Assembly (NCBI RefSeq): GCF_001952935.1 | Contig: NZ_CP018319.1 | Coordinates: 3,988,001-4,052,000 of the forward strand | Origin: Pseudomonas frederiksbergensis | GTDB taxonomy: Bacteria > Pseudomonadota > Gammaproteobacteria > Pseudomonadales > Pseudomonadaceae | Direction: 5' to 3' | DNA length: 64,000 bases | In this document: one piece after another, positions 45,451 through 54,315 of the stretch | Position numbering within the stretch: the stretch's first letter is position 1 | How the letters are laid out: every line of letters starts with the position of its first letter | The notes under the pieces: model-generated | What the model was told of the DNA's origin: nothing | What the model saw: only the letters and a program-made list of their open reading frames with translations | Database searches by the model: none | Position numbers and translations under genes: made by a program

Positions 45451-46008
45451 TTAGTCGATGACTTTGGCCGACTTGATGAACACAGGGTCGGCTGGCACAT
45501 CTTTCATGCCGCCACGGGTGGTGGTTTGCGAGTTGACGATGACGTCCACCACGTCCATGCCTTTTACGACTTTACCGAAGACCGCATAGCCGTCACCGCT
45601 GTCGAGGAAGTCATTGTCCTTGACGTTAACGAAGAACTGGCTAGTGGCCGAATCAGGATTGGAGGTGCGGGCCATGGACAGCGTGCCACGGACGTTGTGC
45701 AGACCGTTCTTGGACTCGTTCTTGATCGGTGCCTTGGTTTCTTTCTGCTGCATTTGTTGAGTGAAACCACCACCCTGGATCATGAACCCGGGAATTACCC
45801 GATGAAAAATCGTGTTGTTGTAGAAGCCGCTGTTGACGTAATCAAGGAAGTTCTTGGTACTGATCGGCGCCTTGACCGGGTCCAGTTCGATTTCGATCTG
45901 GCCATTGGTGGTCTCCAGCAGCACGTGCGGCGCCTTGGCGGGCGTTGCGGCCATCAGGTTGGCGGCAAACAGAACGGAGCCAGCGACGAGGGCGATTTTT
46001 TTCAGCAT
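45451..46008 (-). CDS. ppiA: Periplasmic peptidyl-prolyl cis-trans isomerase (cyclophilin)
   Basis: 185 residues with signal peptide ([16 protein letters not shown]) and cyclophilin landmarks: [18 protein letters not shown] (catalytic Arg and surrounding), [20 protein letters not shown] and [16 protein letters not shown]. It catalyses proline isomerisation in exported proteins. Its start overlaps the stop of the alpha/beta hydrolase gene by 7 bases, so the two are co-translated. Confidence 0.92.
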   Translation of the reverse strand: MLKKIALVAGSVLFAANLMAATPAKAPHVLLETTNGQIEIELDPVKAPISTKNFLDYVNSGFYNNTIFHRVIPGFMIQGGGFTQQMQQKETKAPIKNESKNGLHNVRGTLSMARTSNPDSATSQFFVNVKDNDFLDSGDGYAVFGKVVKGMDVVDVIVNSQTTTRGGMKDVPADPVFIKSAKVID

Positions 46009-46817
46009 GGGTCAGTGATCCTGAGTGAGGTGGTGTCGACTGCGGTGAGAAACTCGAGCAGCGTTTGGTTGAATATTTCGGGTTGATCCAGCGGGGTGGC
46101 GTGGCGCGAATCGGCGATCACCACCAGCCGCGCATCGGGCAGCAGTTTTACATAGGTCTCTTTCAGCGAGACCGGTGTGTAGTCACGGTCGGCGCTGACG
46201 ATGAGGGTTGGACAGGACACCTTCGAAAGTCGTTCCTGAACCCCCCAGCCAACGATTGCATCGAAGCTGGCGAGATAAGCATGTTTGTCGTTTTTTGCCC
46301 AGCGCTTGGCCATTTTTTGTCGTAAATCTGCCTGTTCCGGTTTGGGAAACAGCTTGCCTCCAAGCGCGGTGCCGATGGCGCCGAGACTGAGAACGCGCAT
46401 CAGGCTCCAGCGCTTGAACCACTGCCAGTAATCGTCGCGGCTGCGCAGTTTGACCTCGGGCGCGCTGTTGACGATGCACAGGCTTTTGAGCAATTGCGGC
46501 TGGTCCACGGCCAGTTGAAAACCGATCATGCCACCCATGGACAGGCCCACGTAATGAGTGGGGCCCAGGTTCAGGTGTTCAATGAGGGCGACCAGATCGG
46601 CGCTGAACCCGGCGATGCTGTAGGGCTCGCGGGGTTTGTCGGAGCGACCGTGGCCGCGTACATCCGGGACGATCACCCGGTAGCGGGTCGACAACGCCGG
46701 GATCTGTTTTTCCCAGTCCAGGGTGCTGGAGCCGAGCCCGTGGACCAGCAGCAACGGCGTGCCGTGGCCATATTCCTCATAGTGCAGGTTGCAACCTTCG
46801 TGTTCGAAATAGGCCAT
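46002..46817 (-). CDS. Alpha/beta-fold hydrolase
   Basis: 271 residues with the classic fold. The oxyanion loop is [13 protein letters not shown], the nucleophile elbow [11 protein letters not shown] (Ser) and the acid and His lie in [11 protein letters not shown] and [12 protein letters not shown]. Perfect AAGGAG before the ATG. It sits 14 bases after a LysR gene on the same strand, suggesting a substrate-linked regulator and enzyme pair. The substrate is unknown; proteins of this size include esterases and BioH-like enzymes. Confidence 0.87.
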   Translation of the reverse strand: MAYFEHEGCNLHYEEYGHGTPLLLVHGLGSSTLDWEKQIPALSTRYRVIVPDVRGHGRSDKPREPYSIAGFSADLVALIEHLNLGPTHYVGLSMGGMIGFQLAVDQPQLLKSLCIVNSAPEVKLRSRDDYWQWFKRWSLMRVLSLGAIGTALGGKLFPKPEQADLRQKMAKRWAKNDKHAYLASFDAIVGWGVQERLSKVSCPTLIVSADRDYTPVSLKETYVKLLPDARLVVIADSRHATPLDQPEIFNQTLLEFLTAVDTTSLRITDPC

Positions 46818-46831
46818 GCATACACTCCTTG

Positions 46832-47755
46832 TCAGGCTTGTTCAGGGGCGGCGAAAGGGGCATCCAGCGGCGCGGTATCAAAGGTGCGCAGCAGTTCGAT
46901 GAGAATCTGCGTGGCCGGACCCAAGGGTTTGTCCTTGTTCGAGTACAGGTAGAAGCTCGGGTTGCGGCTGCCTCCCTGGTCCAACGGTAGCAGCTTGAGC
47001 AGGCCTTCCTTGATTTCCCGTTCAATCATGTGCCGAGGCAACCAGGCGAAACCCAGGCCGCTGCTGACAAACGTTGCCGCGGTGGCCAGGCTGCCGACGG
47101 TCCAGCGCTGTTCCGCGCCGAGCCACCCGACGTCCCGTGGTTGCTGCCGGCCAGAGTCGCGGATTACTACTTGCAGCTGGCTTTCCAGGTCCTGGAAATT
47201 CAGTTCGCGGTTGAGGCGATGCAATGGATGCTCGGGATGGGCAACCGCCACGAATTCGACGTCGCTCAATTCCGCGCCCAGATAACCGGGAATGCTGAAG
47301 CCACTGATGGCCAGATCGGCCACGCCTTCGAGCAAGACTTCTTCCACACCCGACAATACTTCTTCGCGCAGACGCACCCGACAGCCACGGCTTTGCGGCA
47401 TGAACGCGGTCAAGGCGCGAACGAGGCGGGCGCTCGGGTAGGCGGCGTCGACCACCAGCCGCACTTCTGCTTCCCAGCCTTGTTCCATGTGATGGGCCAG
47501 GTCTTCCAGCTGGCTGGCCTGTTTCACCAGTTGCCGCGAACGGCGCAGCAGCACGCCGCCGGCTTCGGTCAGCACCGCTTTGCGGCCGTCGATGCGCAAC
47601 AGCGGCACGCCGAGTTGGTCCTGCATGCGCGCTACGGTGTAGCTCACCGATGATTGCGAGCGGTGCAGCGCTTCGGCGGCCTGGGCGAAACCGCCGTGGT
47701 CGACCACGGCCTGTAACGTTCGCCATTGATCAAGGGTCACGCGGGGCGCTTTCAT
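46832..47755 (-). CDS. LysR-type transcriptional regulator
   Basis: 307 residues. The N-terminal winged helix-turn-helix (FAQAAEALHRSQSSVSYTVARMQ) and effector-binding domain (VRLVVDAAYPSARLVRALTAFM and LAISGFSIPGYLG) are clear. It is followed by the alpha/beta hydrolase, ppiA and ABC exporter genes on the same strand. It is divergent from the small secreted protein at 47805, and azoR lies 650 bases beyond; it could regulate any of these. Confidence 0.92.
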   Translation of the reverse strand: MKAPRVTLDQWRTLQAVVDHGGFAQAAEALHRSQSSVSYTVARMQDQLGVPLLRIDGRKAVLTEAGGVLLRRSRQLVKQASQLEDLAHHMEQGWEAEVRLVVDAAYPSARLVRALTAFMPQSRGCRVRLREEVLSGVEEVLLEGVADLAISGFSIPGYLGAELSDVEFVAVAHPEHPLHRLNRELNFQDLESQLQVVIRDSGRQQPRDVGWLGAEQRWTVGSLATAATFVSSGLGFAWLPRHMIEREIKEGLLKLLPLDQGGSRNPSFYLYSNKDKPLGPATQILIELLRTFDTAPLDAPFAAPEQA

Positions 47756-47780
47756 GAATAGCTCCTCTTGTCCTAAGCTG

Positions 47781-47801
47781 GCAGTCCATATTGGAGACTG
47801 C
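47781..47801. promoter_or_regulatory. Inverted repeat covering the ribosome-binding site of the next gene
   Basis: GCAGTC (47781-47786) and GACTGC (47796-47801) flank CATATTGGA; the Shine-Dalgarno GGAG lies in the spacer/right arm. It could be a LysR operator or an RNA stem. Confidence 0.35.
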
Positions 47802-47804
47802 TGA

Positions 47805-48134
47805 ATGAAAAAGCTTTGTAGTGTGGTATCGGGTTGTGTGTTGCTGGCGGTGCTGCCGCTGACGGCGTTTGCCTATCCGATCGACGTTGAAAAACAGCTG
47901 AACGGCATGAGCATCGACTACAACGCGTATGACACGGATAGCGACATCGCCTCCATTCAGGTGAACAACTACGGCACCACCGATGCGGCCTGTAAGGTAG
48001 TTTTCAACAATGGCCCGGAAGCGCCACGCACCCGCAATATCGAAGTCGCCGCTGGTAAGCACAAAAATGCCACCGCCAAGTTCAACCGAAGCATCATCAA
48101 GATGCGTATCAAGCTGACCTGCACCCCCAAATGA
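47805..48134 (+). CDS. Small exported protein of unknown function
   Basis: 109 residues. A signal peptide (CSVVSGCVLLAVLPLTAFA, cleavage near AFA-YP) is followed by a beta-rich mature domain with two cysteines that could pair (ACKVVF and LTCTPK). Repeating segments DSDIASIQVNN and RNIEVAAGKHKNATAKF suggest an immunoglobulin-like fold. GGAG lies eight bases before the ATG. I do not know its role; similar proteins occur in Pseudomonas. Confidence 0.7.
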   Translation: MKKLCSVVSGCVLLAVLPLTAFAYPIDVEKQLNGMSIDYNAYDTDSDIASIQVNNYGTTDAACKVVFNNGPEAPRTRNIEVAAGKHKNATAKFNRSIIKMRIKLTCTPK

Positions 48135-48136
48135 CA

Positions 48137-48277
48137 TGTGGCGAGGGGATTTAGCGAAACGTCGCACCGCCCCGTTGGGCTGCGAAGCAGCCCCAAATTC
48201 TCTGATGTACCAAAGATCTTGTGAGTGCTACGCGCTCAAACGGGGGCAAGCCCCCTCACCACAGCCCGCTCCCACAG
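48137..48277. repeat. Family D REP pair with a family A fragment
   Basis: TGTGGCGAGGGGATTT at the left and CCCCCTCACCACA at the right; GGGCTGCGAAGCAGCCCC is the inner hairpin. It is immediately followed by GCCCGCTCCCACA, a fragment of family A. Confidence 0.7.
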
Positions 48278-48404
48278 GGCATGCTCTGCTTATAAACGAA
48301 TTTATTGATGGGTTATAGCAGTTATTTGCGCTTTTTCATCGATTTAACTCTGTTTAACCTTCACTCCATCGACTTACAACATTCTCAGATGGAGGCTACA
48401 TCCC

Positions 48405-49004
48405 ATGTCCCGCGTTCTGATCATCGAAAGCAGCGCTCGTCAGCAAGACTCGGTTTCGCGTCAACTGACCCAGACCTTCATCAGCCAGTGGCAAACCGCG
48501 CACCCGAACGACTCAATCACCGTTCGTGACCTGGCCGTCAACCCGGTGCCGCACCTGGATATCAACCTGCTGGGCGGCTGGATGAAACCTGCCGAACAGC
48601 GCAACGACATCGAACAGGTTTCCCTGGAACGCTCCAACCTGTTGACCGATGAATTGCTGGCCGCCGATGTACTGGTCATGGCCGCGCCGATGTACAACTT
48701 CGCCATCCCGAGCACCCTTAAAGCCTGGCTCGACCATGTGCTGCGTGCCGGTGTGACCTTCAAGTACACCGAAACTGGCCCGCAAGGCCTGCTCAGCGGC
48801 AAGCGTGCCTACGTGCTGACTGCCCGCGGCGGAATCTACGCCGGCAGCACCGCGGATCACCAGGAACCCTACCTGCGTCAGGTCATGGCGTTCATCGGGA
48901 TTCACGACGTGACGTTCATTCACGCCGAAGGCATGAATCTGGGCGGTGACTTCCAGGAGAAAGGCCTGAGCCAGGCCAACGCCAAGCTTTCCCTCGTCGC
49001 CTGA
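48405..49004 (+). CDS. azoR: FMN-dependent NADH-azoreductase
   Basis: 199 residues. Flavodoxin-like fold with ESSARQQDSVSRQLTQTF (phosphate-binding), MAAPMYNFAIPSTLKAWLDHVLRAGVTF (family signature) and TARGGIYAG. It reduces quinones and azo dyes with NADH using FMN. GGAGG lies 12 bases before the ATG. The LysR protein at 46832 may regulate it, as in several Pseudomonas azoR loci. It ends at a strong terminator. Confidence 0.93.
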   Translation: MSRVLIIESSARQQDSVSRQLTQTFISQWQTAHPNDSITVRDLAVNPVPHLDINLLGGWMKPAEQRNDIEQVSLERSNLLTDELLAADVLVMAAPMYNFAIPSTLKAWLDHVLRAGVTFKYTETGPQGLLSGKRAYVLTARGGIYAGSTADHQEPYLRQVMAFIGIHDVTFIHAEGMNLGGDFQEKGLSQANAKLSLVA

Positions 49005-49111
49005 GGCTTTAATCGCCAGATAATCCCTTGATGTTCAAGTGATCTGGCGCAACCCCTTCATGGCTTTACGCGCATCGACCTCCCTTTGCACTTGTTGCTC
49101 CTGAGTGCTGT

Positions 49112-49149
49112 AGCCCGATTGAACGCTTTAGCGAGATCGGGCTTTTTTT
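49112..49149 (+). terminator. Rho-independent terminator after azoR
   Basis: AGCCCGAT and ATCGGGCT form an 8-bp stem with a 15-base loop, followed by seven Ts. Confidence 0.9.
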
Positions 49150-49181
49150 GCCTGCTATTTAGTGAATGAGCACACCCCCCC

Positions 49182-49269
49182 GTGGGAGCGGGCTTGCTCG
49201 CGAAGAGGCCGTGTCAGTCGACATCAATGTTGAATGACATATCGCTTTCGCGAGCAAGCCCGCTCCCAC
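49182..49269. repeat. REP pair, family A
   Basis: GTGGGAGCGGGCTTGCTCGC and its complement around a variable spacer, between azoR and the next DMT gene. Confidence 0.92.
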
Positions 49270-49347
49270 AGGGGGTTGTGTATGGGCGGGTGTTCGCGAT
49301 AACGGGCAAAACCCGCTATCGTCGCCGCCATTCGAAATGAGGCGACC

Positions 49348-50226
49348 ATGGGCTATCTACTTTTTGTCACGCTGATCCAGGCGTTTTCCTTCAGCTTGAT
49401 CGGCGAATACCTGGCCGGTCATGTCGACAGTTACTTCGCGGTGCTGGTGCGAGTGGTACTGGCGGGGCTGGTGTTCATTCCGTTGACCCGCTGGCGTTCG
49501 GTTGAGCCGGCGTTCATGCGCGGCATGCTGCTGATCGGCGCGTTGCAATTCGGCGTGACTTACGTCTGCCTGTACCTGAGCTTTCGGGTGCTGACAGTGC
49601 CGGAGGTGTTGCTGTTTACCATCCTCACGCCGCTACACGTGACCTTGATCGAAGATGCGCTGAACCGGCGCTTCAACCCGTGGGCACTGGTCGCGGCACT
49701 GGTGGCGGTGATGGGCGCGGCGGTGATTCGCTACGACCGGATCAACCCGGATTTCTTCATGGGGTTCCTGCTGCTGCAACTGGCCAACTTCACCTACGCC
49801 GCCGGGCAAGTGCTCTATAAGCATCTGGTGGCCCGCCATCCGAGCGATTTGCCGCATTACCGGCGCTTTGGTTACTTCTACCTCGGGGCATTGGCGGTGG
49901 CGTTGCCGGCGTTTCTGTTGTTCGGCAAACAGAACTTCCTGCCCGAAGCACCGCTGCAATGGGGCGTGCTGATATTCCTCGGGCTGGTCTCGACGGCACT
50001 CGGGTTGTACTGGTGGAACAAAGGCGCGTGCCTGGTGAATGGCGGGACGCTCGCGGTGATGAACAACCTGCATGTGCCGGTGGGGTTGCTGATCAATCTG
50101 CTGATCTGGAATCAGCATGAAGAACTGGGGCGGTTGTTCCTCGGTGGATCGGTGATTTTGATGGCGGTGTGGATCAGTCGGTTGGGCGTCAGGCGAGAAG
50201 TGCTGCCGTTGCGGGAACGGGCATGA
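49348..50226 (+). CDS. DMT-family transporter (carboxylate/amine exporter type)
   Basis: 292 residues with two five-helix repeats. SLIGEYLAGHVDSYFAVLVRVVL and VPEVLLFTILTPLHVTLIEDALNR are in the first, LGLYWWNKGACLVNGGTLAVMNNLHVPVGLLINLLIW in the second. The sequence belongs to the amino-acid/carboxylate/amine branch rather than to the two DMT genes at 30-32 kb. The stop overlaps the MepB-family start by four bases (ATGA), so the genes are translationally coupled. Confidence 0.87.
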   Translation: MGYLLFVTLIQAFSFSLIGEYLAGHVDSYFAVLVRVVLAGLVFIPLTRWRSVEPAFMRGMLLIGALQFGVTYVCLYLSFRVLTVPEVLLFTILTPLHVTLIEDALNRRFNPWALVAALVAVMGAAVIRYDRINPDFFMGFLLLQLANFTYAAGQVLYKHLVARHPSDLPHYRRFGYFYLGALAVALPAFLLFGKQNFLPEAPLQWGVLIFLGLVSTALGLYWWNKGACLVNGGTLAVMNNLHVPVGLLINLLIWNQHEELGRLFLGGSVILMAVWISRLGVRREVLPLRERA

Positions 50227-50723
50227 CGGACCTGATCGCCGCCATCGAGCAGATCTATAAGCCCGCAGGCATGACGTTAACGGATGAAGCTTGGCGCGAG
50301 GAGGAGAGTGCCGAATACGGCGCCTGTCGCTTTAGCCTCAATGGCCAGGTGATTGTCTTCCGGGTGGCGAAAACCACGCCGACCAAGATCGGTCAGTTCG
50401 TTACGCTGTGGAAGCGGCCAACGCCGACCGGCGAAATTGCACCGCTCGACAGCGGCGATGGCGTCGCCTTTGTGGTGGTGAGCGTTGCTGATGAAACCCG
50501 TCACGGGCAGTTTGTGTTTGACCGGGAGATATTGGCGGCCAAAGGGGTCATGTCGATTGATGGTGAAGGCGGCAAGCGAGCGATTCGCGTGTATCCGCCG
50601 TGGTCCAGGCCCGTCGCTAAACAGGCAGTCAGGACGCAGCAATGGCAGCTGAAGTATTTCCTCGCGCTGGACCAAAGCGGTCATGCCGACCCCGTTCAGG
50701 TACGCCAACTCTTCAGAACATAG
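50223..50723 (+). CDS. MepB family protein
   Basis: 166 residues from the ATG at 50223; earlier in-frame codons lie within the transporter gene. The family is recognised from SAEYGACRFSLNGQVIVFRVAKTTPTKIGQFVTLWKRP and the later FVFDREILAAKGVMS and AIRVYPPWSRP. MepB proteins have no known activity. The coupling to an exporter suggests a shared function. Confidence 0.82.
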   Translation: MTDLIAAIEQIYKPAGMTLTDEAWREEESAEYGACRFSLNGQVIVFRVAKTTPTKIGQFVTLWKRPTPTGEIAPLDSGDGVAFVVVSVADETRHGQFVFDREILAAKGVMSIDGEGGKRAIRVYPPWSRPVAKQAVRTQQWQLKYFLALDQSGHADPVQVRQLFRT

Positions 50724-50734
50724 ACACTAAACCC

Positions 50735-50824
50735 TGTGGGAGCGGGCTTGCTCGCGAAGGCGGCGGGTCAGTCAGCCTCATTGTCGAATGACACACCGCT
50801 TTCGCGAGCAAGCCCGCTCCCACA
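50735..50824. repeat. REP pair, family A
   Basis: TGTGGGAGCGGGCTTGCTCG and complement between convergent MepB and mechanosensitive channel genes, 12 and 11 bases from their stops. Confidence 0.92.
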
Positions 50825-50834
50825 GAAGGCGGTA

Positions 50835-52133
50835 TCACATGATGTGTTTTTCGGGTTCAGGAATATGGCTCGCGCCCAACATCGCCGGCAACAACCCCGC
50901 CCGCAAATCCCCGCCACTGGGCTGCTGATAAAGGCTCAAGCCAAACTCCGGCAACACCGCCAGCAAGTAATCGAAAATATCCCCCTGAATCCGCTCGTAA
51001 TCCGCCCACACGGTGGTGCGGGTGAAGCAGTAGATTTCCAGCGGAATGCCCTGGGCGGTGGTTTGCATCTGGCGGACCATGCAGGTCATGTTCGGCTGAA
51101 TCTCCGGGTGACTCTTCAGATACGCCAGCGCATAGGCGCGGAACGTCCCGATATTGGTCATCCGCCGACGGTTGGCCGACATCGCCGCCACATTACCCTG
51201 GGCCTCGTTCCAGGCCTTGAGTTCAGCCTGCTTGCGACTGATGTAGTCGGTCAGCAGATGCACCTGAGCCAGTTTTGCCTCTTCGTCGTCGCGCACAAAC
51301 CGCACGCCGCTGGCGTCGATGAACAGGCTGCGCTTGATCCGTCGTCCACCGGATTGCTGCATGCCGCGCCAGTTCTTGAACGACTCGGACATCAGGCGCC
51401 AGGTTGGAATCGACACAATCGTCTTGTCGAAATTCTGCACTTTGACTGTGTGCAGCGTGATATCCACCACGTCACCGTCGGCACCGACTTGCGGCATCTC
51501 GATCCAGTCGCCGACCCGCAGCATGTCGTTGCTGGTCAGCTGCACGCTGGCGACGAACGACAGCAGAGTGTCTTTGTAGACCAACAGGATTACCGCCGAC
51601 ATGGCGCCCAGCCCTGACAGCAGCAATAGCGGCGAACGGTCGATCAGCGTGGCGACGATGATGATCGCGCCAAACACGTACAAGACCATTTTCGCCAGTT
51701 GCACGTAGCCTTTGATCGAGCGGGTGCGGGCATGTTCGGTGCGCGCGTAGATGTCGAGCAGGGCGCTGAGCAGCGCACTGATGGCCAGCACCAGGAATAG
51801 AATGGTGAACGCCAGCGCTACATTGCCAAGGAAGATCAGGCTGGTCTTGCCCAGCTCCGGCACCAGGTGCAAGCCGAACTGGATCACCAGCGAGGGGGTG
51901 ATCTGCGCCAGGCGATGAAAGACCTTGTTATGCCGAAAGTCATTGATCCAGTGCAGCGCTGGCTGGCGACCGAGAATTTTGGTCGCATGCAGAATGAGGA
52001 AGCGCGCCACTCGTCCGAGGGCCAGCGCAACCACCAGCAATACCACCAAAGCCAGGCTGGAATGCAGGAGCGGGTGCTGATCAAGGGCACCCCAAAGGTC
52101 TTGGACGTTGAGCCAGAGCTGTTTGATATCCAT
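50835..52133 (-). CDS. MscS-type mechanosensitive channel, YbdG-like
   Basis: 432 residues from the ATG at 52131-52133. Five membrane segments (for example SSLALVVLLVVALALGRVARF and LLLLSGLGAMSAVILLVYKDTLLSF) end in the pore helix. The MscS beta domain follows with VQLTSNDMLRVGDWIEMPQVGADGDVVDITLHTVKVQNFD. An insertion near residues 270-330 fits the YbdG/miniconductance group rather than small MscS. It releases solutes at osmotic downshock. The Shine-Dalgarno is weak. Confidence 0.88.
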   Translation of the reverse strand: MDIKQLWLNVQDLWGALDQHPLLHSSLALVVLLVVALALGRVARFLILHATKILGRQPALHWINDFRHNKVFHRLAQITPSLVIQFGLHLVPELGKTSLIFLGNVALAFTILFLVLAISALLSALLDIYARTEHARTRSIKGYVQLAKMVLYVFGAIIIVATLIDRSPLLLLSGLGAMSAVILLVYKDTLLSFVASVQLTSNDMLRVGDWIEMPQVGADGDVVDITLHTVKVQNFDKTIVSIPTWRLMSESFKNWRGMQQSGGRRIKRSLFIDASGVRFVRDDEEAKLAQVHLLTDYISRKQAELKAWNEAQGNVAAMSANRRRMTNIGTFRAYALAYLKSHPEIQPNMTCMVRQMQTTAQGIPLEIYCFTRTTVWADYERIQGDIFDYLLAVLPEFGLSLYQQPSGGDLRAGLLPAMLGASHIPEPEKHIM

Positions 52134-52326
52134 GGGTAAAAACGGTTCTTCTGTAGGACGCGACGGGGCGATTAGAGCATTTAAGACGCTTTGGATGACG
52201 TTTGAGGACAAAAGAGGCAACAAAAAAACCACTGTTTAGCGCCGTTTGTATAAAGAAACTCGGCCTGAGCGCTCGAAACCGTTACCCTATGCAGCTGTTT
52301 TTTTGTATTTCTTCGAGGTAGCACCC

Positions 52327-53673
52327 GTGTTTTCCCAATTCGCCCTGCACGAACGCCTGCTCAAAGCCGTGGCCGAGCTTAAATTTGTCGAGCCAACGCC
52401 TGTGCAAGCAGCGGCTATTCCGCTGGCGCTCCAAGGGCGTGACCTGCGGGTGACAGCGCAAACCGGTAGCGGCAAAACCGCTGCATTCGTTTTGCCGATC
52501 CTCAACCGCTTGATCGGCCCGGCCAAAGTCCGCGTCAGCATCAAGACCCTGATCCTGCTGCCGACCCGCGAGCTGGCCCAGCAGACCATCAAGGAAGTCG
52601 AGCGCTTCGCTCAGTTCACCTTCATCAAGTCCGGCCTGATCACCGGCGGTGAAGACTTCAAGGTCCAGGCCGCCATGCTGCGCAAGGTGCCGGACATTCT
52701 GATCGGTACGCCGGGCCGGATGATCGAGCAACTGAACGCCGGCAACCTCGACCTCAAGGAAGTCGAAGTACTGGTCCTCGACGAAGCCGACCGCATGCTC
52801 GACATGGGCTTTGCCGAAGACGTCCAGCGTCTGGTGGAAGAGTGCACCAACCGCCAGCAGACCATGCTGTTCTCCGCCACCACCGGTGGTTCGGGCCTGC
52901 GCGAGATGGTCGCCAAGGTACTGAACAACCCTGAGCACCTGCAGCTCAACAACGTCAGCGATCTGAATGCGACCACCCGTCAGCAGATCATCACCGCTGA
53001 CCACAACCAGCACAAAGAACAGATCGTCAACTGGCTGCTGGCCAACGAGACCTACCAGAAGGCCATCGTGTTCACCAACACCCGGGCCATGGCCGACCGT
53101 ATCTACGGCCGCTTGGTGGCGCAGGAATACAAAGCGTTCGTCCTGCACGGTGACAAAGACCAGAAGGATCGCAAGCTGGCCATCGACCGTCTGAAGCAGG
53201 GCGGCGTGAAAATCCTCGTCGCCACCGACGTCGCCGCTCGCGGCCTCGACGTGGAAGGCCTGGACCTGGTGATCAACTTCGACATGCCGCGCAGCGGCGA
53301 CGAATACGTTCACCGCATCGGTCGTACCGGCCGCGCCGGCAACGATGGCCTGGCCATCTCGCTGATCTGCCACGGCGACTGGAACCTGATGTCGAGCGTC
53401 GAGCGCTACCTCAAGCAGAGCTTCGAGCGCCGCACCATCAAGGAAGTCAAAGGCACCTACGGCGGACCGAAAAAGGTCAAGGCCTCGGGCAAAGCCGTTG
53501 GCGTGAAGAAGAAAAAAGTCGACGCCAAAGGCGACAAGAAGAAAACCGGCGCCAAGGCCCCGACCAAGCGCAAGATCGCCAACCGCCCGAAGACCGACGC
53601 CCTGTCGCTGGTCAGCAAGGACGGCATGGCGCCGCTGAAACGCCGCAAGCCGGAAGCGCCGGCTGCTGAATAA
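52327..53673 (+). CDS. DEAD-box ATP-dependent RNA helicase
   Basis: 448 residues from a GTG at 52327 with GAGGT before it; the Q motif (FVEPTPVQAAAIP) is 20 residues in. Motifs are AQTGSGKTAAFV (I), PTRELAQQ (Ia), TPGRMIEQL (Ib), VLDEADRMLDMGF (II), SATTGG (III; Thr-Thr-Gly-Gly after SAT), DVAARGLDVEGLD (V) and HRIGRTGRAG (VI). The C-terminal 80 residues are Lys-rich (KKKKVDAKGDKKKTG) and probably bind RNA. SrmB/RhlE-type ribosome assembly or mRNA turnover is likely. A strong terminator follows. Confidence 0.93.
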   Translation: MFSQFALHERLLKAVAELKFVEPTPVQAAAIPLALQGRDLRVTAQTGSGKTAAFVLPILNRLIGPAKVRVSIKTLILLPTRELAQQTIKEVERFAQFTFIKSGLITGGEDFKVQAAMLRKVPDILIGTPGRMIEQLNAGNLDLKEVEVLVLDEADRMLDMGFAEDVQRLVEECTNRQQTMLFSATTGGSGLREMVAKVLNNPEHLQLNNVSDLNATTRQQIITADHNQHKEQIVNWLLANETYQKAIVFTNTRAMADRIYGRLVAQEYKAFVLHGDKDQKDRKLAIDRLKQGGVKILVATDVAARGLDVEGLDLVINFDMPRSGDEYVHRIGRTGRAGNDGLAISLICHGDWNLMSSVERYLKQSFERRTIKEVKGTYGGPKKVKASGKAVGVKKKKVDAKGDKKKTGAKAPTKRKIANRPKTDALSLVSKDGMAPLKRRKPEAPAAE

Positions 53674-53691
53674 GCAGTTCTAGCGACCCAT

Positions 53692-53719
53692 AAAAACCGG
53701 ACCCAGGTCCGGTTTTTTT
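53692..53719 (+). terminator. Rho-independent terminator after DEAD-box helicase
   Basis: AAAAACCGGAC-CCAG-GTCCGGTTTTT followed by more Ts; it would also work for leftward transcription of the gene at 53743. Confidence 0.92.
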
Positions 53720-53742
53720 ATGCCTGGGATTCCTGAGCCGGA

Positions 53743-54018
53743 TCAACCCTCGGTTTTCTTCTCCGCGGAATCCAGCTCCTTCAATCGCTGATCGATCAAC
53801 TGGCACTTGTCCGGCAGATCCTTGCTGGCCGTCCCCAGATCCATTTTCTGCAACTCGGCGTTGATCTCCTTGGCTTTGGCTGGGTTTTGTTCGGTGAGCT
53901 TGGCGACTTCCTTGGCCAATTGTTCGCGCTTGATGGTGGCTTCCTCGGGAGTGCAGGCCCAAGCGGGAAGGGCGCAGGCGAGGGTAGCGGCGAAGGTGAG
54001 TTTCAGCAGGGTTTTCAT
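53743..54018 (-). CDS. Small exported protein, unknown function
   Basis: 91 residues with a signal peptide (KLTFAATLACALPAWA) and a short charged alpha-helical mature part (EEATIKREQLAKEVAKLTEQ and CQLIDQRLKELDSAEKKTEG) that could form a coiled coil. Two Cys (WACTPEE and DKCQLID) may form a disulfide. It shares the bidirectional terminator with the helicase gene. No family known to me beyond Pseudomonas. Confidence 0.7.
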   Translation of the reverse strand: MKTLLKLTFAATLACALPAWACTPEEATIKREQLAKEVAKLTEQNPAKAKEINAELQKMDLGTASKDLPDKCQLIDQRLKELDSAEKKTEG

Positions 54019-54150
54019 AGGTTGGGCCTCGGTTCCGGTTAAGGCGGGTTATCCGGTTGAGGGGTGGGATGTGGGAAAAGTTCAGTGGCAGAGGCGGGCA
54101 TCCTGTAAGGCGCCTCAGGCAAACGGCAGTAACTACAGAACACCACGCAA

Positions 54151-54237
54151 CGGGAGCGAGCCTGCTCGCGATAGCGGTGTATCAGTTGATATCAAAGTTG
54201 AATGTTAGTCAGTCATCGCGAGCAGGCTCGCTCCCAC
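54151..54237. repeat. REP pair, family B
   Basis: CGGGAGCGAGCCTGCTCGCG and its complement GCGAGCAGGCTCGCTCCCAC with a variable spacer. In the leftward intergenic region between the DUF899 gene and the small exported protein. Confidence 0.9.
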
Positions 54238-54315
54238 AAGGAATTTGTAGTGTTCATGGGGACTGTATCCAGCCGGGACCAAGCCCCCGATAGCTGTGCC
54301 TCGACCCCTTAAGGT

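Noticed and set aside
48264-48404. A LysR-binding site before azoR
   Set aside because: The region is AT-rich with many partial T-N11-A fits; none is a clear dyad, so I cannot choose one.
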